A stretch of DNA of 64,000 nucleotides, from NCBI GenBank assembly GCA_963812775.1, contig CAWEWH010000003.1:372001-436000 (forward strand), written 5' to 3'. Source of the stretch: CAWEWH01 sp963812775 (GTDB lineage: Bacteria > Pseudomonadota > Alphaproteobacteria > Rhizobiales > Beijerinckiaceae). Shown here one piece after another: positions 17,139 through 28,049 of the stretch. A program made the translations under genes and the position numbers. How positions within the stretch are numbered: the first letter of the stretch is position 1; each line of letters starts with the position of its first letter. The notes below the pieces were generated by a model. It saw only the letters and a list, made by a program, of their open reading frames with translations, had not been told where the DNA came from and searched no databases.

Positions 17139-18210
17139 ATGAGCAATCGCCGCTACCGCATCGCCGTCATCCCGGGAGACGGGATCGGCAAGGAAGTGGT
17201 GCCTGAAGGACTACGCGCCCTCGAGAAGGCGGCCAAGCGAATTCGGCTTCGGGCTCGATTGCGACAGCTTCGATTTCGCGTCGTGCGACTACTACGCCCG
17301 CCACGGCGTCATGATGCCGGAGGACTGGCGCGAGCAAATCGGCGGCCACGACGCCATCTTCTTCGGCGCCGTCGGCTGGCCCGCCAGCGTGCCGGATCAC
17401 GTCTCCCTGTGGGGCTCGCTATTGCAGTTCCGCCGCAGCTTCGATCAATACATCAATCTCAGGCCCGTGAAGCTGATGCCGGGTGTCCCCTGCCCGCTGG
17501 CCGGCCGCAAGGCCGGCGACATCGACTTCTTCGTGGTCCGCGAGAACACCGAGGGCGAGTATTCGTCCATCGGCGGGCGCATGTTCGCCGGCACCGAGCG
17601 CGAATTCGTCGTGCAGGAGACGGTGATGACCCGCGTCGGCGTCGACCGCGTCTTGAAGTTCGCCTTCGAGCTCGCCATGAAGCGGCCGAAGCGGCATCTT
17701 ACCTCGGCCACCAAGTCGAACGGCATTTCCATCACCATGCCGTATTGGGACGAGCGCGTCGAAGTGATGGCCAAGTCCTATCCGGACGTGCGCTGGGACA
17801 AGTTCCACATCGACATCCTGACGGCGCTCTTCGTGCTGCATCCGGACCGCTTCGATGTCGTGGTCGGCTCCAATCTTTTCGGCGACATCCTGTCGGACCT
17901 CGGCCCGGCCTGTACCGGCACGATCGGCATCGCGCCTTCGGCCAACATCAATCCCGAGCGCAGCTTCCCGTCCCTGTTCGAGCCGGTGCACGGCTCCGCC
18001 CCCGACATCGCCGGCCAGGGCATCGCCAATCCGGTCGGCCAAATCTGGTCCGGTGCCATGATGCTCGATCATCTCGGCGAGGGCGAGGCGGCGCGTGCCA
18101 TCGAGGACGCCGTTGCCAGGATTCTCGCCGAGCCGAAGGCGCGCACCCGCGATCTCGGCGGCGCTGCCCGGACCGCCGATTGCGGCCGCGCTCTGGCTGA
18201 GGCGATCTGA
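17139..18210 (+). CDS. tartrate/D-malate dehydrogenase family protein, one frameshift
   Basis: NAD-dependent beta-decarboxylating dehydrogenase of the isocitrate/isopropylmalate family, tartrate dehydrogenase-like (about 357 residues). The N-terminus YRIAVIPGDGIGKEVVPEG, the substrate loop FVVRENTEGEYSSIGGR and the metal site VVVGSNLFGDILSDLG are all present, ending in the usual GSAPDIAGQGIANP. The frame shifts once near 17236, after ALEKAAK, and EFGFGLDCDSFDFASCDYYA continues in another frame; one extra base explains this. It oxidises tartrate, D-malate or a relative. The start at 17139 has AGGA upstream. Confidence 0.87.
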
Positions 18211-18262
18211 TGCCTCGCGGCGTTGTTGTCTCCACCAGGCATTCAACGGGGGCTCGCCGGCC

Positions 18263-19039
18263 TTGATTTCCGACCTATGGCCACACGCGCTGGCGGCTGC
18301 GCAGATCATCTGGATCAACGTCATCCTGTCCGGTGACAACGCCGTCGTCATCGCGCTCGCCTGCCGCGGCCTGCCGCCGAAGCAGCGCCGTTGGGGCATG
18401 ATCCTCGGCGCCGGCGCGGCCGTGTTGCTGCGGGTCTTCTTCACGCTCATCGTCGTGCAATTGCTGGCCACACCATTCCTGAAACTGGTCGGCGGCGCGC
18501 TGCTCCTGTGGATCGCCGTGAAGCTGATCAGCGAGGACGAGGGCGGGGCGCACGAGGACCGCATCAAGGCGAGCGACCGCCTGACGCGCGCCGTGTGGAC
18601 GGTGACCGTCGCCGACGCGGTGATGAGCCTCGACAACGTCCTCGCCATCGCCGGCATCGCCCAGAACAACCAGGCGATGCTGATCTTCGGCCTCGCGGTG
18701 TCGATCCCCCTCATCGTCGCCGGCGCCGGCCTGATCATGACACTGCTCGATCGTTTCCCGGTTCTCGTCTGGGCAGGGGCCGGCCTGCTCGGCTGGGTGG
18801 CGGCCGAGATGATCGTCACCGACCTCGTCCTGCTGCAGTGGATGCAGGCCAACGTTCCGACCTGGCTCAAGGCTGTGCCGGCCCAAGAAAACGCCTTCGG
18901 GTTCCTGCCCATAGCGCCGATCAAGTATGGGGCGGCAACGGCCGGCGTGGTGCTGGTTCTGGCGATCGGCTACTGGCTCAAGCGATCCCGTGGCGAACCG
19001 CTGGTGGAGGAAATCCACCAGGAACAAGAGCAACGCTGA
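18263..19039 (+). CDS. TerC family integral membrane protein
   Basis: 258-residue TerC/YjbE-type membrane protein with about seven spans. The two acidic signature motifs are present: VILSGDNAVVIALAC early and ADAVMSLDNVLAIAG in the centre. Members are linked to manganese efflux or metal insertion into exported proteins. I start it at TTG 18263, because the product then begins just before the first helix and no ATG or GTG is in frame nearby. It ends with a charged tail. The 3' end overlaps the convergent phosphopantetheinyl transferase gene by 62 bases. Confidence 0.85.
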   Translation: MISDLWPHALAAAQIIWINVILSGDNAVVIALACRGLPPKQRRWGMILGAGAAVLLRVFFTLIVVQLLATPFLKLVGGALLLWIAVKLISEDEGGAHEDRIKASDRLTRAVWTVTVADAVMSLDNVLAIAGIAQNNQAMLIFGLAVSIPLIVAGAGLIMTLLDRFPVLVWAGAGLLGWVAAEMIVTDLVLLQWMQANVPTWLKAVPAQENAFGFLPIAPIKYGAATAGVVLVLAIGYWLKRSRGEPLVEEIHQEQEQR

Positions 19040-19622
19040 CCACGAGATCGACACCGCTCATGCGGACGGCCCTGACGGTGATGTGGGTGTCGCCCGCAAA
19101 GCTCGGATCGCTGACCTGCGCGGTGCCGTCGCCGAGGCGCACCGCGAACCGCGTCGGGTCGCGCTCGAAGCCCGACTGCAGCGCCTTGTAGTAGGCCTCC
19201 TTCACGGTCCACAGCGTCAGGAAGGCACGGCCCCGCTCCTCCTCGGGCATGGCCGCGAGGCTCTCGCGCTCGTGGTTATGGATGGCGTTCCAGGCGATCT
19301 CGATCTCAGGCGTGACGACCTCGACGTCAACGCCGATCGGGCAGCGCGCCACTGCCAGCGCCGCAGCACCGGCGCGGCTGGCACTGGACAGGAAGAGGCC
19401 ACTGTGCGCCGGCGCCACGATCTCGGCGCCCCGCTGCGGGGCATGCGCGATGCTCACCGCCTCGGGCGGCTGGCCGAGAGCCTGCGCCGCGAGCCCCCTG
19501 AGCGCCGCCTGGCGCGCCGCCGCGCTCGCGACGGCAACGAGCCGCACCGCCGGCAGCGCGCGGACCGGCTCGTCCTGTCGCGTCAGGAAGGTGACGGCTG
19601 GCTGGGCGCTCATGTCAGGCAT
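18978..19622 (-). CDS. 4'-phosphopantetheinyl transferase superfamily protein
   Basis: 214-residue enzyme that moves the phosphopantetheine arm of CoA to a serine on carrier proteins. Key features are the HNHERESL region, the Mg-binding GVDVE motif and the WTVKEAYYKALQSG motif with its Glu and Lys. The length and two-half layout fit the Sfp/AcpT type. No polyketide or peptide synthase genes are near, so the target carrier protein is elsewhere. The 3' end overlaps the convergent terC-like gene by 62 bases. Confidence 0.86.
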   Translation of the reverse strand: MPDMSAQPAVTFLTRQDEPVRALPAVRLVAVASAAARQAALRGLAAQALGQPPEAVSIAHAPQRGAEIVAPAHSGLFLSSASRAGAAALAVARCPIGVDVEVVTPEIEIAWNAIHNHERESLAAMPEEERGRAFLTLWTVKEAYYKALQSGFERDPTRFAVRLGDGTAQVSDPSFAGDTHITVRAVRMSGVDLVVSVALVPGGFPPPAVRHGIA

Positions 19623-19654
19623 CGGCCTCGCCGAAATTATAGGCGGTGTGGTCT

Positions 19655-19700
19655 AGCGCATGATCCCAGAAAGCGTGAGCGGTTTTCGGACAAGATCCTG
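19655..19700. repeat. dispersed palindromic repeat, family A
   Basis: AGCGCATGATCCCAGAAAGC, then GTGAGCGGTTTTCGGACAAG, one degenerate copy of the element also found at 12804, 24816, 40294 and 42686. It lies between the divergent transferase and symporter genes, upstream of both. Confidence 0.85.
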
Positions 19701-19809
19701 GATGACAGGCGGCCAAACTCCCCGCCCACCCAAATCCGCTTGAAACAGACCTTGTCATAATTCGTGGTCGGCGCATGATCCCCTGCCAAGGGAACGGGGG
19801 GGCCGGCTC

Positions 19810-21091
19810 ATGCGCTCAAAGCTGACGACGATCATTCTCATCAGCATGGTGCTGGGCATTCTGGTCGGATGGGCATGCCACGAGCTCTGGCCCGACCCCA
19901 AGACCGCGAAGTCGATCTCCGACTACATCTCGCTCTTCACCGACATCTTCCTGCGGCTGATCAAGATGATCATCGCGCCGCTGGTCTTCTCGACCCTGGT
20001 GGTCGGCGTCGCCCATATGGGCGACACCAAGGCGGTCGGCCGCATCGGCGCCAAGGCGATGCTCTGGTTCGTCGGCGCCTCGCTGGTGTCGCTGCTGCAT
20101 CGGCCTGATGCTGGTCAACATCCTGCGGCCGGGCGACAACCTCAACCTGCCGCTGCCCGACGCCGGCGCCGCCACCAACCTCAAGGCCTCGCTCGCTCGT
20201 CGCTCAAGGAGTTCATGGCCCATCTCGTGCCCCGCTCGCGTCGTCGAGGCGATGGCCACCAACGAGATCCTGCAGATCGTCGTGTTCTCGCTGTTCTTCG
20301 GCGTCGCCTGCCGCGGCGCTCGGCGACAAGGCGAACGCGTCGTCGTGCAGGGATCGAGGAGCTCGTCGCACGTCATCCTGAAGATGACCGGCTACATCAT
20401 GGCGCTCGCGCCGATCGCGGTCTTCGCCGTCCATGGCCGCGCATCGTCACGACCCAGGGCCTCGGCATCCTCGTCACCTACGGCAAATTCATGCTCGAGT
20501 TCTACTTCGGCCTCGCCGTGCTGTGGGGCATGCTGACCTCGGTCGGCTTCCTGCATCTTCGGCGCGGCCGTCGTTCGGGCTGCGTCAGCTCGATCCGCGA
20601 GCCGTTCCTGCTCGCCTTCAGCACCGCCAGCAGCGAGGCCGCCTATCCGAACACCATGGAGCAGCTGCCGAAATTCCGCATCAGCCAGAAGATCATCAGC
20701 TTCGTGCTGCCGCTGGGCTACTCGTTCAACCTCGACGGCTCGATGATGTACTGCACCTTCGCGGTCATGTTCATCGCGCAGGCCTACAACATCGAGCTCT
20801 CGACTCGGCGCAGCAGATCACCATGCTGCTGCTGCTGATGCTGACCAGCAAGGGCATGGCCGGCGTGCCGCGCGCCTCGCTCGTGGTCATCGCGGCCACG
20901 CTCGCCACCTTCAACATCCCCGAAGCCGGGCCTGCTGCTGATCATCGGCATCGACCAGTTCCTCGACATGGGGCGCTCGGCCACCAACGTGCTCGGCAAC
21001 TCGCTGGCGACCGCCGCGGTCGCCAAGTGGGAGGGCGAGGACGTCGACCGCAGCCGACGTCGCCGAGGCAGACCGAGCCGAGCCGGCATGA
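19810..21091 (+). CDS. sodium:dicarboxylate symporter (GltP/DctA family), frameshifted
   Basis: Inner-membrane symporter for dicarboxylates or glutamate/aspartate. The N-terminal helices (LTTIILISMVLGILVGWACH and LIKMIIAPLVFSTLVVGVAH) are intact, and the C-terminal signature region has PLGYSFNLDGSMMYCTFAV with the sodium and substrate loop. The end is AEPA with TGA at 21089. The frame breaks at many places from 20090 on: near 20096 an inserted C turns GCTGATCGG into GCTGCATCGG, and near 21035 CGACGCAG reads CGACCGCAG. The complete product would be about 425 residues. All family blocks are present, so it is probably intact in the organism. Confidence 0.83.
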
Positions 21092-21105
21092 GGCCGCCAG
21101 AGTGC

Positions 21106-22024
21106 ATGCAGGCCTCGAGTCTGGTCAGCCTCGCCGCAGTCGTGCTTGCGTTTGTCCTTGCCGCCACCGTGGCCTGCGCTCGGCCGGCAGGGAGGGCGCG
21201 CTCACCGGCACCCTGAAGAAGGTCAAGGACAGCCGGCGCAATCACGCTCGGCTATCGCGCAAGCTCGCTCCCCTTCTCCTATCTCAACCGCGGCGGCCAC
21301 CCGATCGGCTACTCGATCGATCTCTGCCGCGAGATCGTCGCGGAGGTGACCACCGAGCTCGACGGCATCGGGCTGAAGATCGCTTCGTGCCGGTCACCTC
21401 GGCGAACCGGCTCGAGAAGGTGCGCAGTCCGGCGAAATCGACCTCGAATGCGGCTCGACCACCAACAACCGCCTGCGCCAGAAGCAGGTCGCGTTCTCGC
21501 CGATGTTCTTCATCGCCGGCACCAAGCTGATGGTCCCGCAGGGCGTCGCCGATCGCGCTCGCTACCGCGATCTCGCCGGCAAGACCGTCGTGGTCACGGC
21601 CGGCACCACCAACGAGGCGGCGCTGAAAACGCTCTCCGACAAGCAGAGGCTCGGCATCAAGATCGTGACCGCGCCCGGATCACGCCGCAATCGGTCGCCA
21701 TGCTGGCGTCGGGCGAGGCCGACGCCTTCGCCGACGACGACGTGCTGCTCTACGGCTTTATCGCGACGACGCCGGAAGCGCGCGACATGAAGGTCGTCGG
21801 CGAGTTTCTGTCCTACGATCCCTACGGCCTCGTGTTCCGCCGCGACGACCCCGATTTCGCGACCGTGGTCGAGCGCGCCTTTGCGCGCATGGCCGCCGAT
21901 CGCCGCCTCGCTGAGCTGTACAACAAATGGTTCCTGCGCCGCCTCCCGACCGGCGAGACGATGAACTTGCCGATCAGCCCCCAGCTCGAGGAAATCTTCA
22001 AGATTTCTCGGCCAGCCGGACTAG
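21106..22024 (+). CDS. family 3 amino-acid-type solute-binding protein, frameshifted
   Basis: Periplasmic binding protein of about 300 residues, with a signal peptide (LVSLAAVVLAFVLAATVACA) and the family 3 order ITLGYR..PFSY, GYSIDLCREIV, EIDLECGSTTNNRLRQKQVAFSPMF, DLAGKTVVVTAGTTNEA and the C-terminal FARMAADRRLAELYNKWF. It should capture an amino acid or related solute for an ABC importer; no permease genes are here. It sits 14 bases after the symporter stop. Several one-base shifts break the frame. Near 22005 an extra T (ATTTCTCGG for ATTCTCGG) hides the natural end LGQPD and TAG at 22022-22024. Confidence 0.82.
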
Positions 22025-22063
22025 CTCGGGGCTCGCGGCACGCCCGCCGGTCGGCTGAGAGCC

Positions 22064-22513
22064 CTAAGCCTTCAGCCTCTCGGTGATCCGAGCGACGAGC
22101 CCATCGCGCACGGCGCGATACGCCTCGAGCCGCTGCTCGCGCGAGCCCTGCGTGGCGGTCGGGTCGGGTGTCGGCCAGTATTCCACCTCCGCCGCGATGG
22201 TCCGCGTCAATTCGAGCGCCGCGTGATGCGCCTCGGGCGCCAGCGTGACGATGAGGTCGAAGTTGAGGCCCTCATATTCCTCGATCTCGTCGAGCGTGCG
22301 CGGCTTGTGCTTTGCCGCGTCCATGCCGGCCTCCTCGAGGACCGCGACCGCGAAGGGATCGAGCTCGCCCTTGCGCACGCCGGCCGACTGCACGTAGAGC
22401 GACTTGCCGAAATAGTGCCGCGCGATCGTCTCGGCCATCGGCGAGCGGATGGCGTTCTGCCCGCAGACGAACAGCACGGCCTGGACGCGCTTGCCGTCCG
22501 CGCCGGCCACCAC
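22064..22513 (-). CDS. low-molecular-weight protein tyrosine phosphatase family
   Basis: 149-residue phosphatase-fold protein. The P loop is VLFVCGQNAIRSPMAE (C-x5-R-S), and the general acid region is near EYWPTPDP with the late Asp. The start is one of two neighbouring GTG codons at 22513. Only 3 bases separate it from the UPF0262 stop, and it is the last gene of the murA-DUF2948-hisD-UPF0262 unit. In many Rhizobiales infA follows here; in this window the next gene is on the other strand. The substrate is unknown (protein tyrosine or arsenate in relatives). Confidence 0.87.
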   Translation of the reverse strand: MVAGADGKRVQAVLFVCGQNAIRSPMAETIARHYFGKSLYVQSAGVRKGELDPFAVAVLEEAGMDAAKHKPRTLDEIEEYEGLNFDLIVTLAPEAHHAALELTRTIAAEVEYWPTPDPTATQGSREQRLEAYRAVRDGLVARITERLKA

Positions 22514-22516
22514 GGC

Positions 22517-22999
22517 TCAACCTTTCCAATGCAGCGCGAAGATGAGCGTGAACAGCCGCCGCGCCGTGTCGAAATCGACGTCGATCTTGCCGTTGAGCCG
22601 GTCGGTCAACAGCGTCGCGGCTTCGTCGTGCAGGCCGCGGCGACCCATGTCGATGGCTTCGATCTGCGCCGGCGAGGCGCTGCGGATCGCGGCGTAGTAG
22701 CTCTCGCAGATCAGCTCGTAGTCCTTGATGACGCGTCGGAACGGGCTCATCGACAAGAAGTGCGTGACCATCACCTCGTCGCTCTCGCGCCGCACCTCGA
22801 GCGCCAGCTTCTTCTCCACTAGGCCGATATGCAGCTTGAACGGGCCGCCGTCGCCACCGGGGATGGAGAAATCGTTGGTCTCCAGGATGTCCCAGATGGC
22901 CACCGCGCGCTCGTGCTCCTGATCGGGATTGCCGCGGCCGATCGAGGCTTCGTCGAGCGTCACGGCGACGAGCCGGCGGGGCGTCTTGCCGTTGCTCAT
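22517..22999 (-). CDS. UPF0262 family protein
   Basis: 160-residue cytoplasmic protein of a family restricted mainly to Alphaproteobacteria and of unknown function. Recognisable segments are VAVTLDEASIGRGNPDQEHE at the start, FKLHIGLVEKKLALEVRRE in the middle, and PFRRVIKDYELICESYYAAI towards the C-terminal half. It lies between hisD (22 bases upstream) and the phosphatase (3 bases downstream), as usual. The constant link to hisD suggests coregulation rather than a histidine role. The call is sure; the function is not known. Confidence 0.9.
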   Translation of the reverse strand: MSNGKTPRRLVAVTLDEASIGRGNPDQEHERAVAIWDILETNDFSIPGGDGGPFKLHIGLVEKKLALEVRRESDEVMVTHFLSMSPFRRVIKDYELICESYYAAIRSASPAQIEAIDMGRRGLHDEAATLLTDRLNGKIDVDFDTARRLFTLIFALHWKG

Positions 23000-23021
23000 G
23001 TCGGGGCTCGCGCGGCCGCCG

Positions 23022-24314
23022 TCACCGGTTCAGCCTGATCGAGATGGAGCGGGCATGCGCGGTGAGACCCTCGGCCTCGGCCAACGTCATGGCGGCCGGC
23101 CCCAGCGCCGCCAGCGCCGCGGCATCGCATTTGAGGATCGAGGTGCGCTTCATGAAATCGAGGACCCCGAGCCCCGACGAGAAGCGCGCCGAGCGTGCCG
23201 TCGGCAGCACGTGGTTGGGACCGCCCACATAGTCGCCGACTGCTTCCGGGGTGTGGGCGCCGATGAAGATGGCGCCGGCGTTGCGCACCTGTCTCGCCAG
23301 CTCTTCGGCGTCCGCCGCCTCGATCTCGAGATGCTCGGGCGCCAGGCGGTCGATGAGCGCCACCGCCTCGACGAGCGCCGCCACCACGATGATGGCGCCG
23401 TTGTCGACCCAGCTCTTGCGCGCGATCTTGGCGCGCGGCAGCCGGGCGAGCTGCTGCTCGAGCGCCACCGTCACCCGGTCGGCCAAGACCGGATCGTCGG
23501 TGATCAGGATCGACTGCGCCGCCTCGTCGTGCTCGGCCTGCGCCAAGAGGTCGGCGGCGATCCAGTCGGCGTTGCCGGTGTCGTCCGCCACGATCACAAC
23601 CTCCGAGGGGCCGGCGATCATGTCGATGCCGACCTTGCCGAACACGCGGCGCTTGGCGGCCGCCACATAGGCATTGCCGGGGCCGACGATCTTGGCCACC
23701 GGCTTTATGCTCGCCGTCCCGTAGGCGAGGGCGGCGATCGCCTGGGCGCCGCCGACGCGATAGATCTCGTCGACCCCCGCGAGCCCGGCCGCCACCAGCA
23801 CCAGCGGAGTGAGCTTGCCCTTCGGGGTCGGCACCGCCATGACGATGCGCGGGACGCCCGCCACCTTGGCGGGCACGGCGTTCATCAGCACCGAGGACGG
23901 ATAGCTGGCGATGCCGCCCGGCACGTAGAGGCCGACGGCTTCCACCGCCGTCCAGCGCCAGCCCATCTCGACGCCGAGCGGGTCGATGAAGCTCTCGTCG
24001 GGCGGCACCTGCCGGCGATGGTAGGTCTCGATGCGCTCCTTGGCGAGCCGCAGCGCGTCGATCTGGACCTTGCTCGCGGCGCGCTCCGCCGCCGCGATCT
24101 CGTCGGGGCCGATGCGCAGCGTCGCGGCCGTCACCTTGAAGCCGTCGAGCCGCGCGGTATGCGCCACAAGGGCCTTGTCGCCGTTGGCCACGACGTTGTC
24201 GATGATGTCTTTCGCCACCTTGTCGACGTCCTCGAGCACCTCGCGCTTCATGGCAAGCAGGCGCTCAAACTCCGCTGCAAAGCCCGGATCGCGTGTGTCG
24301 AGGCGAGCCGCCAT
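23022..24314 (-). CDS. hisD: histidinol dehydrogenase
   Basis: 430-residue zinc enzyme for the last two steps of histidine synthesis, oxidising L-histidinol to L-histidine with two NAD+. Visible are VGLYVPGGIASYPSSVLMNA, VGGAQAIAALAYGT, the NAD/zinc region IAGPSEVVIVADD, LLAQAEHDEAAQSILIT with zinc-ligand histidine, and VGGPNHVLPTARSARFSSGL. Length and order are normal. The ATG at 24314 lies one base after the DUF2948 stop, so translation is probably coupled. It is part of the conserved murA-DUF2948-hisD-UPF0262-phosphatase cluster. Confidence 0.97.
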   Translation of the reverse strand: MAARLDTRDPGFAAEFERLLAMKREVLEDVDKVAKDIIDNVVANGDKALVAHTARLDGFKVTAATLRIGPDEIAAAERAASKVQIDALRLAKERIETYHRRQVPPDESFIDPLGVEMGWRWTAVEAVGLYVPGGIASYPSSVLMNAVPAKVAGVPRIVMAVPTPKGKLTPLVLVAAGLAGVDEIYRVGGAQAIAALAYGTASIKPVAKIVGPGNAYVAAAKRRVFGKVGIDMIAGPSEVVIVADDTGNADWIAADLLAQAEHDEAAQSILITDDPVLADRVTVALEQQLARLPRAKIARKSWVDNGAIIVVAALVEAVALIDRLAPEHLEIEAADAEELARQVRNAGAIFIGAHTPEAVGDYVGGPNHVLPTARSARFSSGLGVLDFMKRTSILKCDAAALAALGPAAMTLAEAEGLTAHARSISIRLNR

Positions 24315-24315
24315 C

Positions 24316-24759
24316 TCAGCCGTCCTCGCGGTCGATCTGGTGGGCCGGCCGCCCGGACGCTTCCCAGGCCGGGCCGAGGTCCTTGAGCTGCGCCTCGACA
24401 CATTCGACGGCAAGGCGAATGGCGCCCGCCCCCGAGAACACCAGCGTGACATGGCCGGAGGGCGCTTCCTCGGGCTTGAAGGTCACGGCCAGGAGATTGA
24501 GGACCGCGTCGGGCTTGGAGAGGTCGATGTCGCGATAGGAGACGGAGCGGACGCGGTTGAAATGCAGCCCCGTCAGCCGCCGCCGCGGCTCGCCTGTCGG
24601 CGCCTCCCAGTCGAAGCGGCGCAAGGCGAGCGCGAAGCGCCGCTCGGCCTTGAGCCAAGTCAGGTCGCCGGCGCGCACGACGGCATCCTGGAGATGCACG
24701 GAGATGACGCCGAGGTCGTCCGCATCGAGCGCGATGAGCCTCAGGGGTTCGACGGCCAT
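24316..24759 (-). CDS. DUF2948 family protein
   Basis: 147-residue protein of DUF2948, always small and cytoplasmic. Typical are LRLIALDADDLGVISVHLQD at the N-terminus, RRFALALRRFDWE, LHFNRVRSVSYRDID and the C-terminal VFSGAGAIRLAVECVEAQLK. No catalytic motif is evident. It is directly upstream of hisD (one base gap) and downstream of murA, an order that holds in many Rhizobiales. The function is unknown; a link to envelope or amino acid metabolism would be guessing. Confidence 0.9.
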   Translation of the reverse strand: MAVEPLRLIALDADDLGVISVHLQDAVVRAGDLTWLKAERRFALALRRFDWEAPTGEPRRRLTGLHFNRVRSVSYRDIDLSKPDAVLNLLAVTFKPEEAPSGHVTLVFSGAGAIRLAVECVEAQLKDLGPAWEASGRPAHQIDREDG

Positions 24760-24815
24760 AGTCGGCAGACCCGTTGCATGGAGGCTCTGTTACAGAGGCG
24801 CAGACGAAGGCGCAA

Positions 24816-24902
24816 CGCATGATCCCGAAAAGTTGCAGACTTTTCGGACAAGATCATGCGTAGTTAAAACCATGATCCCGAAAAGTGCAGACTTTTCGGA
24901 TA
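24816..24902. repeat. two copies of palindromic repeat family A
   Basis: GCATGATCCCGAAAAGTTGC...ACTTTTCGGACAAGATCATGC (24818-24859) is an almost perfect palindrome, followed at 24871 by a second, shorter copy CATGATCCCGAAAAGTGCAG with ACTTTTCGG. They lie in the gap between murA and DUF2948 and could form hairpins in that transcript. Confidence 0.88.
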
Positions 24903-24941
24903 GGAACTCCCGCGCCGGCCGCAGGGTGAGGCCGCAGCGTG

Positions 24942-26231
<1,290 letters not shown>

Positions 26232-26249
26232 GTTCGCTCCGATGGTGGC

Positions 26250-26429
26250 CTAGTCGTCTCTCGTCTTGCCGGTGATCGGCCGCGTCTCGGCGGCCTTCTC
26301 GCCCCCGGCCGCTGCCGGCGCCGCGCCGGCCGCGCGGTCGCGCCCCTGTGCCTTGCGGCGCCTCAAATTCTCGCGCAGCGCCCGTGCCAGGCGCTCGCGG
26401 CGATCGGTCGGTCGAGCGTCTTGCGGCAT
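26250..26429 (-). CDS. small basic protein upstream of murA
   Basis: 59 codons from ATG at 26429 to TAG at 26250. The product is highly charged (RRERLARALRENLRRRKAQG), then has an Ala/Gly-rich middle and a polar end TRPITGKTRDD. Similar short proteins with ALRENL-RRKAQ are common before murA in Hyphomicrobiales, which is why I call it real although it is small. Its stop lies 18 bases before murA, so it is probably cotranscribed. The function is unknown. Confidence 0.7.
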   Translation of the reverse strand: MPQDARPTDRRERLARALRENLRRRKAQGRDRAAGAAPAAAGGEKAAETRPITGKTRDD

Positions 26430-26675
26430 GAACCCTGCCCGGCCGCGCCACGTTGCCGGACCCCTGTCCGGCCAGATGGTTAGCGGGGTTCAGCCGGCCC
26501 CACAAGCGCCAATCCGCGCCCTTCAAAATCTCGTGCGCGAGAGCACGTCCCTGACCGATGCGGCGATCGGGCGGATTGCCCATCTGCACGTTTCGTGGAA
26601 CATTTCTAAACACCAAAAGCGTCCTTTTAGTGTGCCTTTGCGTGCGGCCAAGGCCCCCTCTGTCTGGATCGAGCG

Positions 26676-27899
26676 ATGAATTACGACCGCTATTTCGACA
26701 GCGCGCTGGCCCGGCTGCATCAGGAACGCCGTTACCGCGTGTTCGTCACCCTTGAGCGCTCGGCCGAGCGCTTTCCGCGCGCCGTCTGGCATTCCCCGGA
26801 CGGCCCCCGTGAAGTCACCGTCTGGTGCACCAACGATTATCTCGGCATGGGCCGTCATCCCGCCGTCACCGGCGCCATGATGCGGGCGGCTGAGCGCATC
26901 GGCGTCGGCGCCGGCGGCACCCGCAACATCGCCGGCACCTCAAAGCCTCTGGTCGACCTCGAGGGCGCGCTCGCCGACCTGCACGGCAAGGAGCGGGCGC
27001 TCGTCTTCACGTCCGGCTACGTGTCCAACGAGACCGGCATCGCCACCATCGCCCGGCTCCTGCCGGAGGTGCTGCTGCTGTCCGATCAGAAGAACCACAA
27101 TTCGATGATCGAGGGCGTGCGCAGTTCCGGCGCCGAGAAGCGCGTCTTCCGCCACAACGATCTCGTCGACCTCGAGGAGCTGCTGCGCGGCGCCGATCCG
27201 GAGCGCCCCAAGCTCATCGTCTTCGAGAGCGTCTATTCGATGGACGGCGACGTGTCGCCGATCCACGCCATCTGCGACCTCGCCGAGCGCTACGGCGCCA
27301 TGACCTATATCGACGAGGTGCACGCCGTCGGCATGTATGGCGAGCGCGGCGCCGGCTATGCCGAGGAGATCGGCGCCATGGCGCGCATCGACGTGATCGA
27401 GGCGACCCTGGCCAAGGGCTTTGGCTGCGTCGGCGGCTATCTCGCTGGCAAGGCCAACCTGATCGACGCGGTGCGCTCGCATGCGCCGGGCTTCATTTTC
27501 ACCACCGCCCTGCCGCCGCCGGTGGCGGCCGCCGCTCACGCGTCCGTCGAGCACCTGAAGACGAGCGGCGAGGAACGCGCCCGCCACCGCGCCCAATGGG
27601 CGCGCACCAAGCTGAAGCTCACGGCGGCCGGCCTGCCGGTCATGGCTAATTCCACCCACATCGTGCCGGTCATGGTGGGCGATCCGGAGATCGCCAAGGC
27701 GGCGAGCGACATGCTGCTCGAGCGTCACGCCGTCTATGTGCAGCCGATCAACTATCCGACGGTGGCGCGCGGCACCGAGCGGTTGCGCATCACCCCGACC
27801 CCCTTCCACGACGATGCGCTCATCGACGCGCTGACCGAGGCGCTCGTCGACGTGTGGCGGGCCCTCGGCCTGCCGCTCGGCGCCCGCCGCGCCGCCTGA
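26676..27899 (+). CDS. hemA: 5-aminolevulinate synthase
   Basis: 407-residue PLP enzyme that condenses glycine and succinyl-CoA to 5-aminolevulinate, the C4 entry to haem and bacteriochlorophyll typical of Alphaproteobacteria. Visible are WCTNDYLGMGRHP, the glycine-rich GAGGTRNIAGTS, YIDEVHAVGMYG with the PLP aspartate, and the Schiff-base lysine Lys247 in ATLAKGFGCVGGY. The end RLRITPTPFH is normal. The 246-base region upstream separates it from the divergent murA unit. It contains CTAAA and TTTAG half-sites near 26605-26630, but no convincing regulator site. Confidence 0.97.
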   Translation: MNYDRYFDSALARLHQERRYRVFVTLERSAERFPRAVWHSPDGPREVTVWCTNDYLGMGRHPAVTGAMMRAAERIGVGAGGTRNIAGTSKPLVDLEGALADLHGKERALVFTSGYVSNETGIATIARLLPEVLLLSDQKNHNSMIEGVRSSGAEKRVFRHNDLVDLEELLRGADPERPKLIVFESVYSMDGDVSPIHAICDLAERYGAMTYIDEVHAVGMYGERGAGYAEEIGAMARIDVIEATLAKGFGCVGGYLAGKANLIDAVRSHAPGFIFTTALPPPVAAAAHASVEHLKTSGEERARHRAQWARTKLKLTAAGLPVMANSTHIVPVMVGDPEIAKAASDMLLERHAVYVQPINYPTVARGTERLRITPTPFHDDALIDALTEALVDVWRALGLPLGARRAA

Positions 27900-28049
27900 C
27901 CTCCGGCGGCTTTCGTGCCGCGACTTTTGTCGTAATCACGGTCGTAATCACGTCTGTGTTGGGCCGCCTGCCGGACGCCCGGCCGGTTGCCCGCCGTGGC
28001 CGCAAATGCCATGATCGTCCCACAAGCGAAAATCACCAACGCCTCAGGG

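Noticed and set aside
17139..18210. Programmed frameshift in the tartrate dehydrogenase-like gene
   Set aside because: No slippery heptamer or downstream structure at 17236, and families of this type are not known to use frameshifting.
19810..22024. Symporter and solute-binding genes as true pseudogenes
   Set aside because: All conserved blocks survive in some frame and the breaks are single-base insertions like those in unrelated blocks; read error is simpler.
26600..26640. Irr or Fnr site before hemA
   Set aside because: Only loose CTAAA/TTTAG half-sites are seen; they do not form the dyad found before bfd and bfr.
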